The notes under the pieces are model-generated. The model searched no databases and had not been told where the DNA came from. It worked only from the letters and a program-made list of their open reading frames with translations. Made by a program: the position numbers and the translations under genes. Positions 8,547 to 16,975 of a DNA stretch of 64,000 nt are shown piece by piece (position 1 is the first letter of the stretch; each line of letters opens with the position of its first letter). The stretch lies in assembly GCF_001625085.1 (NCBI RefSeq), contig NZ_BDAW01000013.1:62001-126000 (forward strand), in the 5' to 3' direction. Source of the stretch: Nocardia acidivorans NBRC 108247 (GTDB lineage Bacteria; Actinomycetota; Actinomycetes; Mycobacteriales; Mycobacteriaceae).

Positions 8547-10111
8547 GCGTGGTGATCATCGGGTCGGGCCACAATGCGCTGGTCGCGGCCTGTTATCTGG
8601 CGCGGGACGGGCACGCGGTCGAGGTGCTCGAGCGCGATACCGTGCTGGGCGGGGCGGTATCGACCGTGGAGCGGTTTCCGGGGCATCGGGTGGACCGGGG
8701 CTCCTCGGCGCACGTCATGATCCGGCACACCGGGATCATCGAAGAACTCGAATTGGATAGGTTCGGGCTGCGGTATATCGATTGCGATCCTTGGGGTTTC
8801 GCGCCCGCACCGCCCGGGACCGCGCTCGCGCCGATCGTCTTCCATCGGGATGTCGAGGCGACGTGCGCCTCCATCGCGCGGGCGTGCGGGGCGCGCGATG
8901 CCGCGGCGTATCGGCGGTTCGTGCGGGTGTGGGGGCCGCGAACGGCTCGGGTCATGCGGTCCTTCTCCGGCGCGCCGACGCCCGGGCGACTACTGAAGTC
9001 GTTCTGGGGACTTGACGCCAAGGGGGGTGGCAGTGCGCTCTCGCGGGAGTTCCTGCAGAGCGGAGACGCGCTGCTGGACAGCTATTTCGACGATGAGCGG
9101 CTGAAGGCGGCGCTGGCCTGGTGGGGTGCGCAGTCGGGGCCGCCGATGTCCGAGCCCGGATCCGCGCCCATGGTCGGGTTCGCGGCGCTCATGCATACGC
9201 TGCCGCCGGGACGGGCCGTCGGCGGTAGCGGGGCATTGAGTGCGGCGCTGGTCGCGCGCCTGCGAGCCGAGGGCGGGGTGATCAGCCCCGGGGACGCGGC
9301 GATAGCGCTGACGCGGGCCGGGAAGGGCTGGCGGGTGGAGACCGCGAACGGGCGAAACCTGTACGCGGACAGCGTGATCGCGGGCTCGCATATTCTCACC
9401 ACGCTGAATCTGCTGGAGCGGGGCGGATTCGATGCGGCGGCCCTGGCCGACTGGCGGCGGCGGATTCGGGTCGGGCCCGGAATCGGGATGGTGGTGCGCG
9501 CGGCCACCACCGCGCTGCCGGAGTATCCGGGCGCGAAGAGTGGTGAATCCGCACACGGGCTGCAACTGCTCGCGACCGATCGCCGCCAACTGCGCCGCGC
9601 GCACGGCGCCGCGCTGGCGGGCGACCTGCCGCCGCGACCGGTCGTGCTCGCCATGAGTTTCAGTGCCCTGGACCCGTCGATCGCGCCGCCGGGTGAGCAT
9701 CAGCTGTCGCTGTGGGCGCAATGGCATCCCTACGCACTCGCCGACGGCAGCTCCTGGGGCGAGCACGCCGAACGTGAGGGCGACCGCATCATCGCCGAAG
9801 TGGACGCGCACGCACCGGGATTCGCGGCCACCGTGCGCGACCGCTTCGTCCAGACCCCCGTCGATCTGGAACGCGAGATGGGCCTGCTCGGCGGCAATGT
9901 CATGCACGTCGAAATGTCCCTCGACCAGATGTTCCTGTGGCGTCCGCTCCCCGAACTCTCGCACCACCGCGTCCCCGGCGCGCCGGGGCTGTACCTCACC
10001 GGCGCGTCCACGCATCCCGGCGGCGGAGTCTCGGGAGCGAGCGGTCGTAGCGTCGCGCGAATCGTGCACCGCGATGTGCGGCCCTCCCGGCTCCGGCTCG
10101 CCCGCCGATGA
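8543..10111 (+). CDS. crtO: CrtO-type carotenoid 4-ketolase (FAD-dependent)
   Basis: CrtI-superfamily flavoprotein of 522 aa. The FAD-binding Rossmann motif is at the N-terminus (VVIIGSGHNALVAACYLA) and the C-terminal FAD motif near GLYLTGASTHPGGGVSGASG. Segments such as VDRGSSAHVMIRHTGIIEEL and MVGFAALMHTLPPGRAVGG closely match the CrtO ketolase of Rhodococcus as I remember it, which puts a keto group at C4 of a beta-ionone ring; this distinguishes it from the true desaturase CrtI at 16976. The GTG start overlaps the GNAT stop, and the TGA overlaps the next ATG. With the CruF-like hydratase and GT2 nearby it suggests a keto-, hydroxy- and glycosyl-carotenoid end product (inference). Confidence 0.82.
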   Translation: MSVVIIGSGHNALVAACYLARDGHAVEVLERDTVLGGAVSTVERFPGHRVDRGSSAHVMIRHTGIIEELELDRFGLRYIDCDPWGFAPAPPGTALAPIVFHRDVEATCASIARACGARDAAAYRRFVRVWGPRTARVMRSFSGAPTPGRLLKSFWGLDAKGGGSALSREFLQSGDALLDSYFDDERLKAALAWWGAQSGPPMSEPGSAPMVGFAALMHTLPPGRAVGGSGALSAALVARLRAEGGVISPGDAAIALTRAGKGWRVETANGRNLYADSVIAGSHILTTLNLLERGGFDAAALADWRRRIRVGPGIGMVVRAATTALPEYPGAKSGESAHGLQLLATDRRQLRRAHGAALAGDLPPRPVVLAMSFSALDPSIAPPGEHQLSLWAQWHPYALADGSSWGEHAEREGDRIIAEVDAHAPGFAATVRDRFVQTPVDLEREMGLLGGNVMHVEMSLDQMFLWRPLPELSHHRVPGAPGLYLTGASTHPGGGVSGASGRSVARIVHRDVRPSRLRLARR

Positions 10112-11340
10112 GCGGCGACCCCGCGCCGACGAGCGGCGGCGCGGATCCGACCGGAACGGGGCCGTCCACGGCGCGCGACAAGGCGGCCGCCACACAGGAT
10201 GACCAGGTGAGAAACGTCGAAGCGAGTCTGCTTCGGGTGCCGCCGGATTCGGTTCGCACGCGGCGAAATGCCGTTGGCCGCGGCAGCGCCCAGGCACCGG
10301 TCAACCAGGCTGTACATAACGGGGCGACCGCGCGGTCCGGGACAGCCTGCGACCGCCGAGCCGATCCCGCGGGCGAGCAGTTCTCCCAGCGGAAAGCCGC
10401 GCCCGCGCAGCGCCTCTCGGTGGCCGTGAGCCGAATGGGAGCGTTCGCGATGCGGCCGGTGGATCGCGTGGTCGCCATCGCCGCCGTACCCGCGATCTTG
10501 CTGGTGCTGGCGCAGATCGCCTACCCGCTTACGCACGGCGTGGGGCGGGATCGGGTGACCGTGGCGGTGGTGGGGCTGTCGGCTGCGACGGCGCTGGTGC
10601 ATGCGGGGGTGACGCGCGGGCTGCGGTGGGCTACCGGGTTATTGGTGATCGTTTCGGGGGCCGGGTTGCTGGCCGAGGTGCTGGGGACCGCGACCGGGGT
10701 GCCGTTCGGAGCCTATGAGTACGCCAGTGGGCGGTTGGGGCCCGAGTTGGCGGGGGTTCCGCTGGTGGTACCGCTGGCCTGGACCGGGGGGATCTATCCG
10801 GTGTGGGTGGTGGCCGGGTTGCTGGCTTCGCGCAAGAGTACGGCCGCGCCGCCGAGATCGCGCACGGGCGGACCGCAGCTGTCCGGTGTGCGCGCGAGCG
10901 CGGCCGAATTGTTGAGTTCGCCTGCGGGGCTGCGGATTTCGCTCACCGCGCTGGGGGCCGTGGGGTGGGATCTGTTCCTGGATCCGCAGATGGTGGCCGA
11001 TGGGCAGTGGCGGTGGACAGCCGGTGCGGCGGGATTGCCGGGGCTCGGGCAGATTCCCTACACGAATTATCTGGGGTGGCCGGCGGTGGCGCTGGTGATG
11101 GCCGGACTGCTGGAGTCGTGGGATCGGACCGCACCCGACACGCGGCGGGCACGGGTGGTGCCGGTGGCCGTATTCCTGTGGACCTGGTTGGGGTCGGCGC
11201 TGGCGCACGCGGTGTTCCTGGGGTTGCCGGTCTCGGCGATCTACGGTTTCCTCGGGCTCGGAGTGCTCGGGATTCCGCTGGTTCGGGGGCTCATGGCCCG
11301 TCGAATCACACTGCGCCCCCTGGGCCATGGCACGATGTGA
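10108..11340 (+). CDS. Carotenoid biosynthesis membrane protein, CruF-like 1',2'-hydratase
   Basis: Integral membrane protein of the DUF422/CruF family, whose members add water across the psi-end of carotenoids. About seven hydrophobic helices span the last 300 residues, with family-like segments FGAYEYASGRLGPELAGVPLVVPLAW and GAVGWDLFLDPQMV. The frame begins with an ATGA overlap to crtO, but the first ~109 residues are low-complexity and unlike the family. The conserved protein begins near the ATG at 10435, giving 301 aa, so the real start may be there. It ends three bases before the lppM GTG. Confidence 0.8.
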   Translation: MSGDPAPTSGGADPTGTGPSTARDKAAATQDDQVRNVEASLLRVPPDSVRTRRNAVGRGSAQAPVNQAVHNGATARSGTACDRRADPAGEQFSQRKAAPAQRLSVAVSRMGAFAMRPVDRVVAIAAVPAILLVLAQIAYPLTHGVGRDRVTVAVVGLSAATALVHAGVTRGLRWATGLLVIVSGAGLLAEVLGTATGVPFGAYEYASGRLGPELAGVPLVVPLAWTGGIYPVWVVAGLLASRKSTAAPPRSRTGGPQLSGVRASAAELLSSPAGLRISLTALGAVGWDLFLDPQMVADGQWRWTAGAAGLPGLGQIPYTNYLGWPAVALVMAGLLESWDRTAPDTRRARVVPVAVFLWTWLGSALAHAVFLGLPVSAIYGFLGLGVLGIPLVRGLMARRITLRPLGHGTM

Positions 11341-11343
11341 CCC

Positions 11344-12117
11344 GTGCCGAGTCCGATCACCTCCACAGCCGACGACACGCTCGAATCCACGACGCCGGAG
11401 CCGGCCCCCCGGCGACCCCGGCGATGGATGCGGATCACGGCTGCCCTGCTGTTCGCGGCATTGGCCGTCATGCTGACCGGCTGCCTGCGCGTGCAGGTCT
11501 CCATGGGCGTCTCCTCCAACGACCGCGTCTCGGGGCGCATTGTCGCCGCCGCGGTCCCGCAGAACGACAAGGACAAAGGGCCGCAGCTGAAAGCGCCCGA
11601 CGCGCTGTCGGGCAAGGTCCGCGTCGACTCGTACACCCAGGACGGGTACGTCGGCAGCCAGGTCTACTTCGACGATCTCACCTTCGGTGAGGTGCAGCAG
11701 CTCGGCTCGCTCTCGGATCAGACGCAGGGCATGTTCACGCTGCAGTTCAATCGCGTCGGCGATCTGGTCACGCTCACCGGGCGGGTCGATTTGAAGAGTC
11801 TGCCGCCGCACGGTTCGGATGTGCAGTTCACCGTGGCGTTCCCGGCGCGCGTGGCCACCACCAACGGCACCCGCGAGGGTGATTCGGTGGTGACGTGGAA
11901 ACTGCCCGCGGGCGATGTCAGCACGCTGCGCGCCGAAGTCGGTTACTCGGACCCGAATACGCGTTCCTTCGCCGGCTGGGCCGGAATCGTCGGCGGCATC
12001 ACCCTGGCGGTCGCGGTCGTGGTCGCGGTGCTGGCGTATATGACCCGGAATCCCGATCCGCCGAAGTACGTGCGCGCCGCCCGCTGGATCAAGCGCGACC
12101 GCGAAACGCGAGTGTGA
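11344..12117 (+). CDS. lppM: LppM-like lipoprotein (DUF3153)
   Basis: Membrane-anchored lipoprotein corresponding to Rv2171 (LppM) by order and sequence. The hydrophobic signal region ends in the lipobox VMLTGC, with the lipidated Cys near residue 47 counting from the GTG at 11344. An internal ATG at 11428 would give a normal-length signal peptide and is a real alternative start. An extracytoplasmic beta-rich domain follows, then a C-terminal transmembrane helix (about residues 213-234) and a basic cytoplasmic tail, so the protein is anchored at both ends. M. tuberculosis LppM is linked to envelope function and host phagocytosis; the molecular role is unclear. The stop overlaps the GT2 start (GTGA). 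Confidence 0.87.
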   Translation: MPSPITSTADDTLESTTPEPAPRRPRRWMRITAALLFAALAVMLTGCLRVQVSMGVSSNDRVSGRIVAAAVPQNDKDKGPQLKAPDALSGKVRVDSYTQDGYVGSQVYFDDLTFGEVQQLGSLSDQTQGMFTLQFNRVGDLVTLTGRVDLKSLPPHGSDVQFTVAFPARVATTNGTREGDSVVTWKLPAGDVSTLRAEVGYSDPNTRSFAGWAGIVGGITLAVAVVVAVLAYMTRNPDPPKYVRAARWIKRDRETRV

Positions 12118-13445
12118 GGCAGCGGCCCCACCGGGAATTCGCCTCGGCCACCGGGAGATTCGCGGTCCGGGCGGGAGCGTTCGCGGTCCGGGCCGGGGCC
12201 GTGATCGCGGCGGCCGGGGCCACCACCGCATTGGCCAACGGCATCACCATGCGGCAGCTGCGAGATCAGGGTGCGGCGGTGACCGAAGTGGTCACCGTCT
12301 GCGTCCCCGCCCGCGACGAGGCAGATCGACTGCCGGAGCTCATCTCGGATCTGCGCGCGCAGCAAGGGGTTCCACGGCTGCGGGTGCTGATTCTGGACGA
12401 CGACTCCGGCGACGACACCTATCGCGCGGCCCTCGCCGCGATCGGAGACGACCGCCGATTCACCGTGCTGCGCAATGACATTGCCCCGCCGCCCGGGTGG
12501 ACCGGAAAGAACGCGGCGTGTGCGCGGCTCGCGGAAGCCGCCGGGGCGAGCACCGGGGCACTGATCTTTCTCGATGCCGACGTGCGACTGACCTCGGGGG
12601 CGTTGGCCGCCGGGGTCCACGAATTACGGCGCGCACGAGCCGCTTTGGTGTGCCCGTGGCCCGCCCAGCGCGCCGAATCGCCGGTAGAACGCCTGGTACA
12701 GCCACTGCTGTGCTGGTCCTGGGCCTCCACACTCCCGGTGGCGCTGGGCAATTCGACCCTCCGGCCGTCCATGGCGGTGGCGTGCGGGCAATTCATGGTC
12801 TTCGATGCCGCCGCCTACCGCGCGATCGGCGGCCACGCCTCGGTCGCGAATCGAATCACCGAGGATCTGGCCATCGCCCGGGAGCTGCGCCGCGCCGGTC
12901 GCAGGACCACGCTCGTCGCGGGCGGACGGCTCGCCTCGACCCGGATGTACCGCAGCGCAACCGAACTCGACGAGGGCTACCGCAAATGGCTGTGGACCGC
13001 CTACGGCGGTATCGCGGGCAGCGCGGCCGTCTGTGCCATGACCACACTCGCCTACCTGCTGCCGCCACTGGCGGCGGTGGTCTGTCGCGGCCGCCTTCGT
13101 ACGATGGGACTGCTCGGCTACGCCGCCGCAGTGGCCGGGCGATTGTCGGCGCGGTCGACGGAGAACGGCGACGGGATTCACCGAAACGCGCTGGAGAACT
13201 ACGGGTGTGGGTCCCGGCGGAAAGCACGCCGGGATGACGAGCAGGCCCGCTCGCTGAGGGGCGACGGAGGGACGCGCTCCCCCCAAGATGACGAACGGGA
13301 TGGCTTGACCGGGGCGGATGTCCTTGCGGCCCTGTGTCATCCAGCGTCGGTGGCGGTTTACCTGGGGCTGTCGGTGCGGTCGCACCGGGCGGCCCGGAGC
13401 CACGCGATCACCTGGAAGGGCCGGAGGCTCAGCGACACTCGGTGA
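12114..13445 (+). CDS. Family 2 glycosyltransferase, probable carotenoid glycosyltransferase (CruG/CrtQ-like)
   Basis: Membrane-associated GT2 of 443 aa. The GT-A core has CVPARDEADRLPELI, the nucleotide-sugar region LRVLILDDDSGDDT, the metal-binding LIFLDADVRLT and an acceptor-side TEDLAIAREL motif, then C-terminal hydrophobic helices and the ending WKGRRL common in this family. The GTG at 12114 overlaps the lppM stop. Position after the CruF-like gene suggests it glycosylates a hydroxylated carotenoid (inference). Odd feature: residues ~359-397 are Arg/Asp/Gly-rich and encoded by a dispersed intergenic repeat (13205-13310) inserted in frame; the family-like sequence resumes after it. Confidence 0.82.
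   Translation: MRQRPHREFASATGRFAVRAGAFAVRAGAVIAAAGATTALANGITMRQLRDQGAAVTEVVTVCVPARDEADRLPELISDLRAQQGVPRLRVLILDDDSGDDTYRAALAAIGDDRRFTVLRNDIAPPPGWTGKNAACARLAEAAGASTGALIFLDADVRLTSGALAAGVHELRRARAALVCPWPAQRAESPVERLVQPLLCWSWASTLPVALGNSTLRPSMAVACGQFMVFDAAAYRAIGGHASVANRITEDLAIARELRRAGRRTTLVAGGRLASTRMYRSATELDEGYRKWLWTAYGGIAGSAAVCAMTTLAYLLPPLAAVVCRGRLRTMGLLGYAAAVAGRLSARSTENGDGIHRNALENYGCGSRRKARRDDEQARSLRGDGGTRSPQDDERDGLTGADVLAALCHPASVAVYLGLSVRSHRAARSHAITWKGRRLSDTR
13205..13241 (-). repeat. Dispersed repeat copy inside the GT2 coding sequence
   Basis: Read on the minus strand it contains GTCATCCCGGCGTGCTT followed by CCGCCGGGACCCAC, with CCCGGC/GCCGGG arms. The same element occurs at 23743-23777 between genes. 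Here it lies inside an open frame and contributes amino acids rather than breaking the gene. Confidence 0.7.
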
Positions 13446-13538
13446 ACCCGGCGATAGTCGTGACCCTCGGCGCTAGTCGGTGCCCCTCGGCCTTGCCAGG
13501 GGGTTCGCTCGACGTAAGACCGGGTCGGGCGACCGTCG

Positions 13539-14438
13539 TCATGGGACCGGGGTGATGCCGATGGTCGGGAGGAAGAAGCAGGGGTGGCCCGCGTTGTCGA
13601 CCACGCCGAACATGGTGGCCAGGACCGTGCCGGAGCCGGTGTCCACCGGGACCGCGCGGACGCCGCCGACCGGGAGGGCGCTGAGAAAGAAGTCGCGGAC
13701 GGCCTGTTCGACCACCGGGCGGAGTTCGGTGGGGACCTGGGGCGGGATCATGCCGTTCAGGACGTGGGCGATCGAGCCCATGGGGGCGAAACCGCTCTTG
13801 CCGGAGGTGAGATTGAGCCAGACCACCTGCATGCCGGAGGTGTCCGGACCGTCGGGACCGATGCCGTAGGGGACGAAGGCGAACATGGTCTGGCCGGATT
13901 TCACGGCCGAAAGGTCAAGGCCCGGAACGGATACCGCGTACTTGGGCCAGGGACCGGGCATCGCGCCCGCGATGGCGGGGGCCATGCCCAGGGTGGTGCC
14001 GCCGAGGCAGAAGGGGGCCGCGGTCGGGTAGAGGAAGGGCTGCACGCCCAATTGCTCCAGCCCATCCAGGGTCTGGCCGTAGGCGGCGAACCAGTCGGAC
14101 GGTGCGGCGGTCTGGGTGGCGCGCGCTATGGCACTCACGGCCGTGGCGGTATCCGCCGGGCTGAGCCCGTGCGCCATGGCGGCGGCCGCACCGCGCGCCA
14201 GCGCGCCGCTGATGCCCTCCGCTGCCGCGCCGTTCGGGGCTGTCGCACCGGGGCCGTTCGCCGTCGCGCCGAACGCGTTCGGGGCGGTCCCTCCCGCGCC
14301 CTTGGCTGACGCGTCGAGCCCACTCGTCCCGCCGGAAGGGGCGGGGTCCGCGGGTGGCTCGGCGGTTGCCGGACCGGCGAGCAGGGCGCAGGCCGTGAGC
14401 GCGCTTGCGAGTCGGACTAGATGCGGCAGGACGGGCAT
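13539..14438 (-). CDS. Secreted protein of unknown function
   Basis: Predicted exported protein of 299 aa. A Sec signal peptide (MPVLPHLVRLASALTACALLAGPATAEP, cleavage after ATA around residue 26) precedes an Ala/Gly/Pro-rich linker of about 60 residues. A compact domain follows with FCLGGTTLGMAPAIAG and SGQTMFAFVPYGIGP and two cysteines (CLGG, HPCFF) that could form a disulfide. I do not recognise the family. It is convergent with the GT2 gene and 89 bases from metF on the same strand, but does not appear to be part of either pathway. Confidence 0.75.
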   Translation of the reverse strand: MPVLPHLVRLASALTACALLAGPATAEPPADPAPSGGTSGLDASAKGAGGTAPNAFGATANGPGATAPNGAAAEGISGALARGAAAAMAHGLSPADTATAVSAIARATQTAAPSDWFAAYGQTLDGLEQLGVQPFLYPTAAPFCLGGTTLGMAPAIAGAMPGPWPKYAVSVPGLDLSAVKSGQTMFAFVPYGIGPDGPDTSGMQVVWLNLTSGKSGFAPMGSIAHVLNGMIPPQVPTELRPVVEQAVRDFFLSALPVGGVRAVPVDTGSGTVLATMFGVVDNAGHPCFFLPTIGITPVP

Positions 14439-14527
14439 GGCAGCTCCTCAACATCGCGGTCGAGGTCGCACATTACTCGGATGACCAGCGCAATTCCGAT
14501 ATTTCACCCGGCATGCCGGGCGAGCGA

Positions 14528-15526
14528 TCAGGCGGACGCGACGGCGGGTGAGACGGTGTAGCCGAGGTTCGCCAGCACTTCGCCGGTGGCTTTGGCGAAG
14601 TTCAGGGTGATGAAGTGCAGGCAGGGCGCGCCCTCGTCGATGAGGGTCTGCGCCATCTCGGTGGCGATCTCGATTCCGGCCGCGCGCACGGCGGCGCGGT
14701 TCTCCTCGGGACCGTCGCCCGCGGCTTTGCGCAGGCGCTCGAGCACCTTGACGGGGAGTTCGCGGCCCGAGAGTTCGACGGCGCGCTCCACCGTGCGCAG
14801 CGAGGTGATGGGCATGAGCTCGGGAATGATCGGTTTATCGCCCTCGGCCGGATCCAGTGCGGCCACGCGGTCCCGCAGCCGCAGGTAGTGCTCCGGGTCG
14901 AAGAACATCTGGGTGATCGAATACTCCGCGCCCGCACGGAGTTTCGCGATCAGATGCCCGGTGTCCTGATCCAGGTCGGTGGAGCGCGGATGCCCCTGCG
15001 GGAAGGACGCCACCCCCACGTGGAAATCGCCGAGATCGCGCACCATGCGCACCAATTCCTCGGCGTACTCGACACCCTCGGGATGTTTGACCCAGTCCCC
15101 CAGCGGATCACCCGGCGGATCACCGCGCAGCACCAGCAGATTCCGGATACCCGAATCCGCGTACGCGCCGACGATCGAACGCAGTTCGGCGACACTGTGA
15201 TCCACCGCGGTCAGATGCGCGACCGTCAACAGCGTGGTCTCGCGCGCCAGCTGACCGGTGACCCGAATGGTGCGATCGCGGGTCGAACCGCCCGCACCGT
15301 AGGTCATGGAGACGAACGCCGGATGCAGCCGTTCGAACTCGCGCGCCGCCCGCCACAGCCGCGCCTCACCGGCCGCATCGCGCGGCGGATTGAACTCGAC
15401 GGAGAAAGGCACCGACCCGTCCGGGCGCGGCCCGAGCTGTTGGATGACCGAGCGAGTTCCGGACCCTTGCGGTGTGCGGGAAACTCGGCCAGGGGTCGAA
15501 TATCCCCGTACATTGTCGAAACTCAC
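14528..15526 (-). CDS. metF: Methylenetetrahydrofolate reductase
   Basis: Reduces 5,10-methylene-THF to 5-methyl-THF for methionine synthesis, in the cytoplasm. Length 332 aa. Typical MTHFR barrel segments are VPFSVEFNPPRD (with the catalytic Glu), FVSMTYGAGGSTRDRT, LVLRGDPPG, the FPQGHP loop and ITQMFFDPEHY. The order matches Rv2172c next to idsA2. It is transcribed divergently from the GGPP synthase gene with about 280 bases between them. The N-terminal ~25 residues are variable, so the start (ATG 15526) is less certain than the rest. Confidence 0.92.
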   Translation of the reverse strand: MSFDNVRGYSTPGRVSRTPQGSGTRSVIQQLGPRPDGSVPFSVEFNPPRDAAGEARLWRAAREFERLHPAFVSMTYGAGGSTRDRTIRVTGQLARETTLLTVAHLTAVDHSVAELRSIVGAYADSGIRNLLVLRGDPPGDPLGDWVKHPEGVEYAEELVRMVRDLGDFHVGVASFPQGHPRSTDLDQDTGHLIAKLRAGAEYSITQMFFDPEHYLRLRDRVAALDPAEGDKPIIPELMPITSLRTVERAVELSGRELPVKVLERLRKAAGDGPEENRAAVRAAGIEIATEMAQTLIDEGAPCLHFITLNFAKATGEVLANLGYTVSPAVASA

Positions 15527-15793
15527 CGGCCCAGTTTAAGGGCAATCACGGGACCGCTTACCCGGACCCAACCCGATACGCTGCGACGACGCGTCAATTC
15601 CCGCACCGGCGCGGACAATACGACCAGCGCACGGCGACGGTATCCCGCCATCTGAGATGCCCGCCCGCGCGCTGTGGCATCGGTCATAGCGAACTGGACG
15701 TCCTCGGTGGCCCGCCATCGTCGCGGGGAGGCGGGACAGTACAGTTCTCGGCGAACCTCGCGCGCGACCACTGCGGGTCGCGGCCACACCTGC

Positions 15794-15799
15794 AGGAGG
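15794..15799 (+). promoter_or_regulatory. Ribosome binding site supporting a CTG start for GGPP synthase
   Basis: AGGAGG at 15794-15799 is the only strong Shine-Dalgarno near the conserved N-terminus of the downstream prenyltransferase. Five bases later comes CTG (15805), in frame. The next in-frame GTG is 15868, too far from this site to use it. Confidence 0.6.
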
Positions 15800-15804
15800 A
15801 TCCT

Positions 15805-16914
15805 CTGTCCGCCGGACCCGGTACCCCGACACGTCAGTCGGTCGGCGCGGGATCACTCGTCGCCGCCGTGGAGGAGCGCCTCGCGAACTTCTTCGTCACG
15901 CGGCGCGAGATTCTGGAGCCGCTCGGCCCGGTGGTGGCCGATACCGCGCGCGCCCTCGAGGATTTCGTGCTGCGCGGCGGTAAACGCACCCGGCCCGCCT
16001 TCGCCTGGACCGGCTGGCTCGGGGCCGGTAAGAGCGCCGACGATCCGCAGGCCGATGCCGTGCTGACCGCCTGTGCCGCACTGGAATTGGTGCAGGCCGC
16101 GGCGCTCATCCACGATGACATCATCGACTCCTCGCGCACCCGGCGCGGATTCCCCACCGTGCACGTGGATTACGAGACCCGGCACCGGGACGGCCAATGG
16201 GCGGGCGATCCCGCGCACTACGGGGCGAGTATCGCGGTCCTCATCGGCGATCTGGCACTGGCCTGGGCCGATGACATGACCCGCGGCGCCGGACTCGACG
16301 CCGGACAGGAGCGGCGGTTCGCGCCGGTGTGGTCGGCCATGCGGACCGAGGTGCTCAGCGGGCAGATCCTCGACATCCACGGTGAGGCGGGCGGCGACGA
16401 ATCCGCCGAGGCGGCGCTGCTGATCAACCGGTTCAAGACCGCCGCGTACACCATCGAACGACCGCTGCACCTGGGCGCGGCCCTGGCCGGCGCGGATGAC
16501 GAATTGATCGCCGCCTACCGGGAATTCGGCACCGATATCGGTATCGCCTTCCAACTGCGCGACGATCTGCTCGGCGTCTTCGGCGATCCCGCGGTGACCG
16601 GCAAGCCCTCCGGCGACGATCTGCGCGAGGGCAAGCGCACCGTGCTCATCGCCGAGGCGCTCCGCCGCGCCGATGTCGGCGCACCGGCGGCAGCGGCCCT
16701 GCTGCGCAGCAGTCTCGGCACCGACGTCACACCCGAGCAGGTCGCCGAATTGCGCGGCATACTCACCGATCTCGGTGCGGTGGACGCGGTCGAGGCGCGC
16801 ATCACCGATCTCACCGATCGCGCGCTCACCGCCCTGGACGCCAGCACCGCGACCGCCGATGCCAAGCGCCAATTGCGCGCCATGGCGCTGGCCGCCACCG
16901 CGCGCGTGTACTGA
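15805..16914 (+). CDS. idsA2: Geranylgeranyl diphosphate synthase (polyprenyl synthetase, IdsA2-type)
   Basis: Trans-prenyltransferase that condenses isopentenyl diphosphate with allylic diphosphates; here the likely GGPP source for phytoene synthesis. Both Asp-rich Mg-binding motifs are visible: HDDIID (first) and LRDDLLGVFGD (second), plus the substrate motif GGKRTRP near the N-terminus. The gene heads a cluster with crtI, mptA and crtB. The start is unusual: the best Shine-Dalgarno points to CTG at 15805, giving 369 aa. GTG at 15868 would be the first conventional start and still precedes the core. Rv2173 is the syntenic counterpart. Confidence 0.9.
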   Translation: MSAGPGTPTRQSVGAGSLVAAVEERLANFFVTRREILEPLGPVVADTARALEDFVLRGGKRTRPAFAWTGWLGAGKSADDPQADAVLTACAALELVQAAALIHDDIIDSSRTRRGFPTVHVDYETRHRDGQWAGDPAHYGASIAVLIGDLALAWADDMTRGAGLDAGQERRFAPVWSAMRTEVLSGQILDIHGEAGGDESAEAALLINRFKTAAYTIERPLHLGAALAGADDELIAAYREFGTDIGIAFQLRDDLLGVFGDPAVTGKPSGDDLREGKRTVLIAEALRRADVGAPAAAALLRSSLGTDVTPEQVAELRGILTDLGAVDAVEARITDLTDRALTALDASTATADAKRQLRAMALAATARVY

Positions 16915-16975
16915 CGACTCGAACCCGCCCCGGGCCGCGGCGTCCCGCCGCCGATCGCAGAGCAAGGGAACAGGT

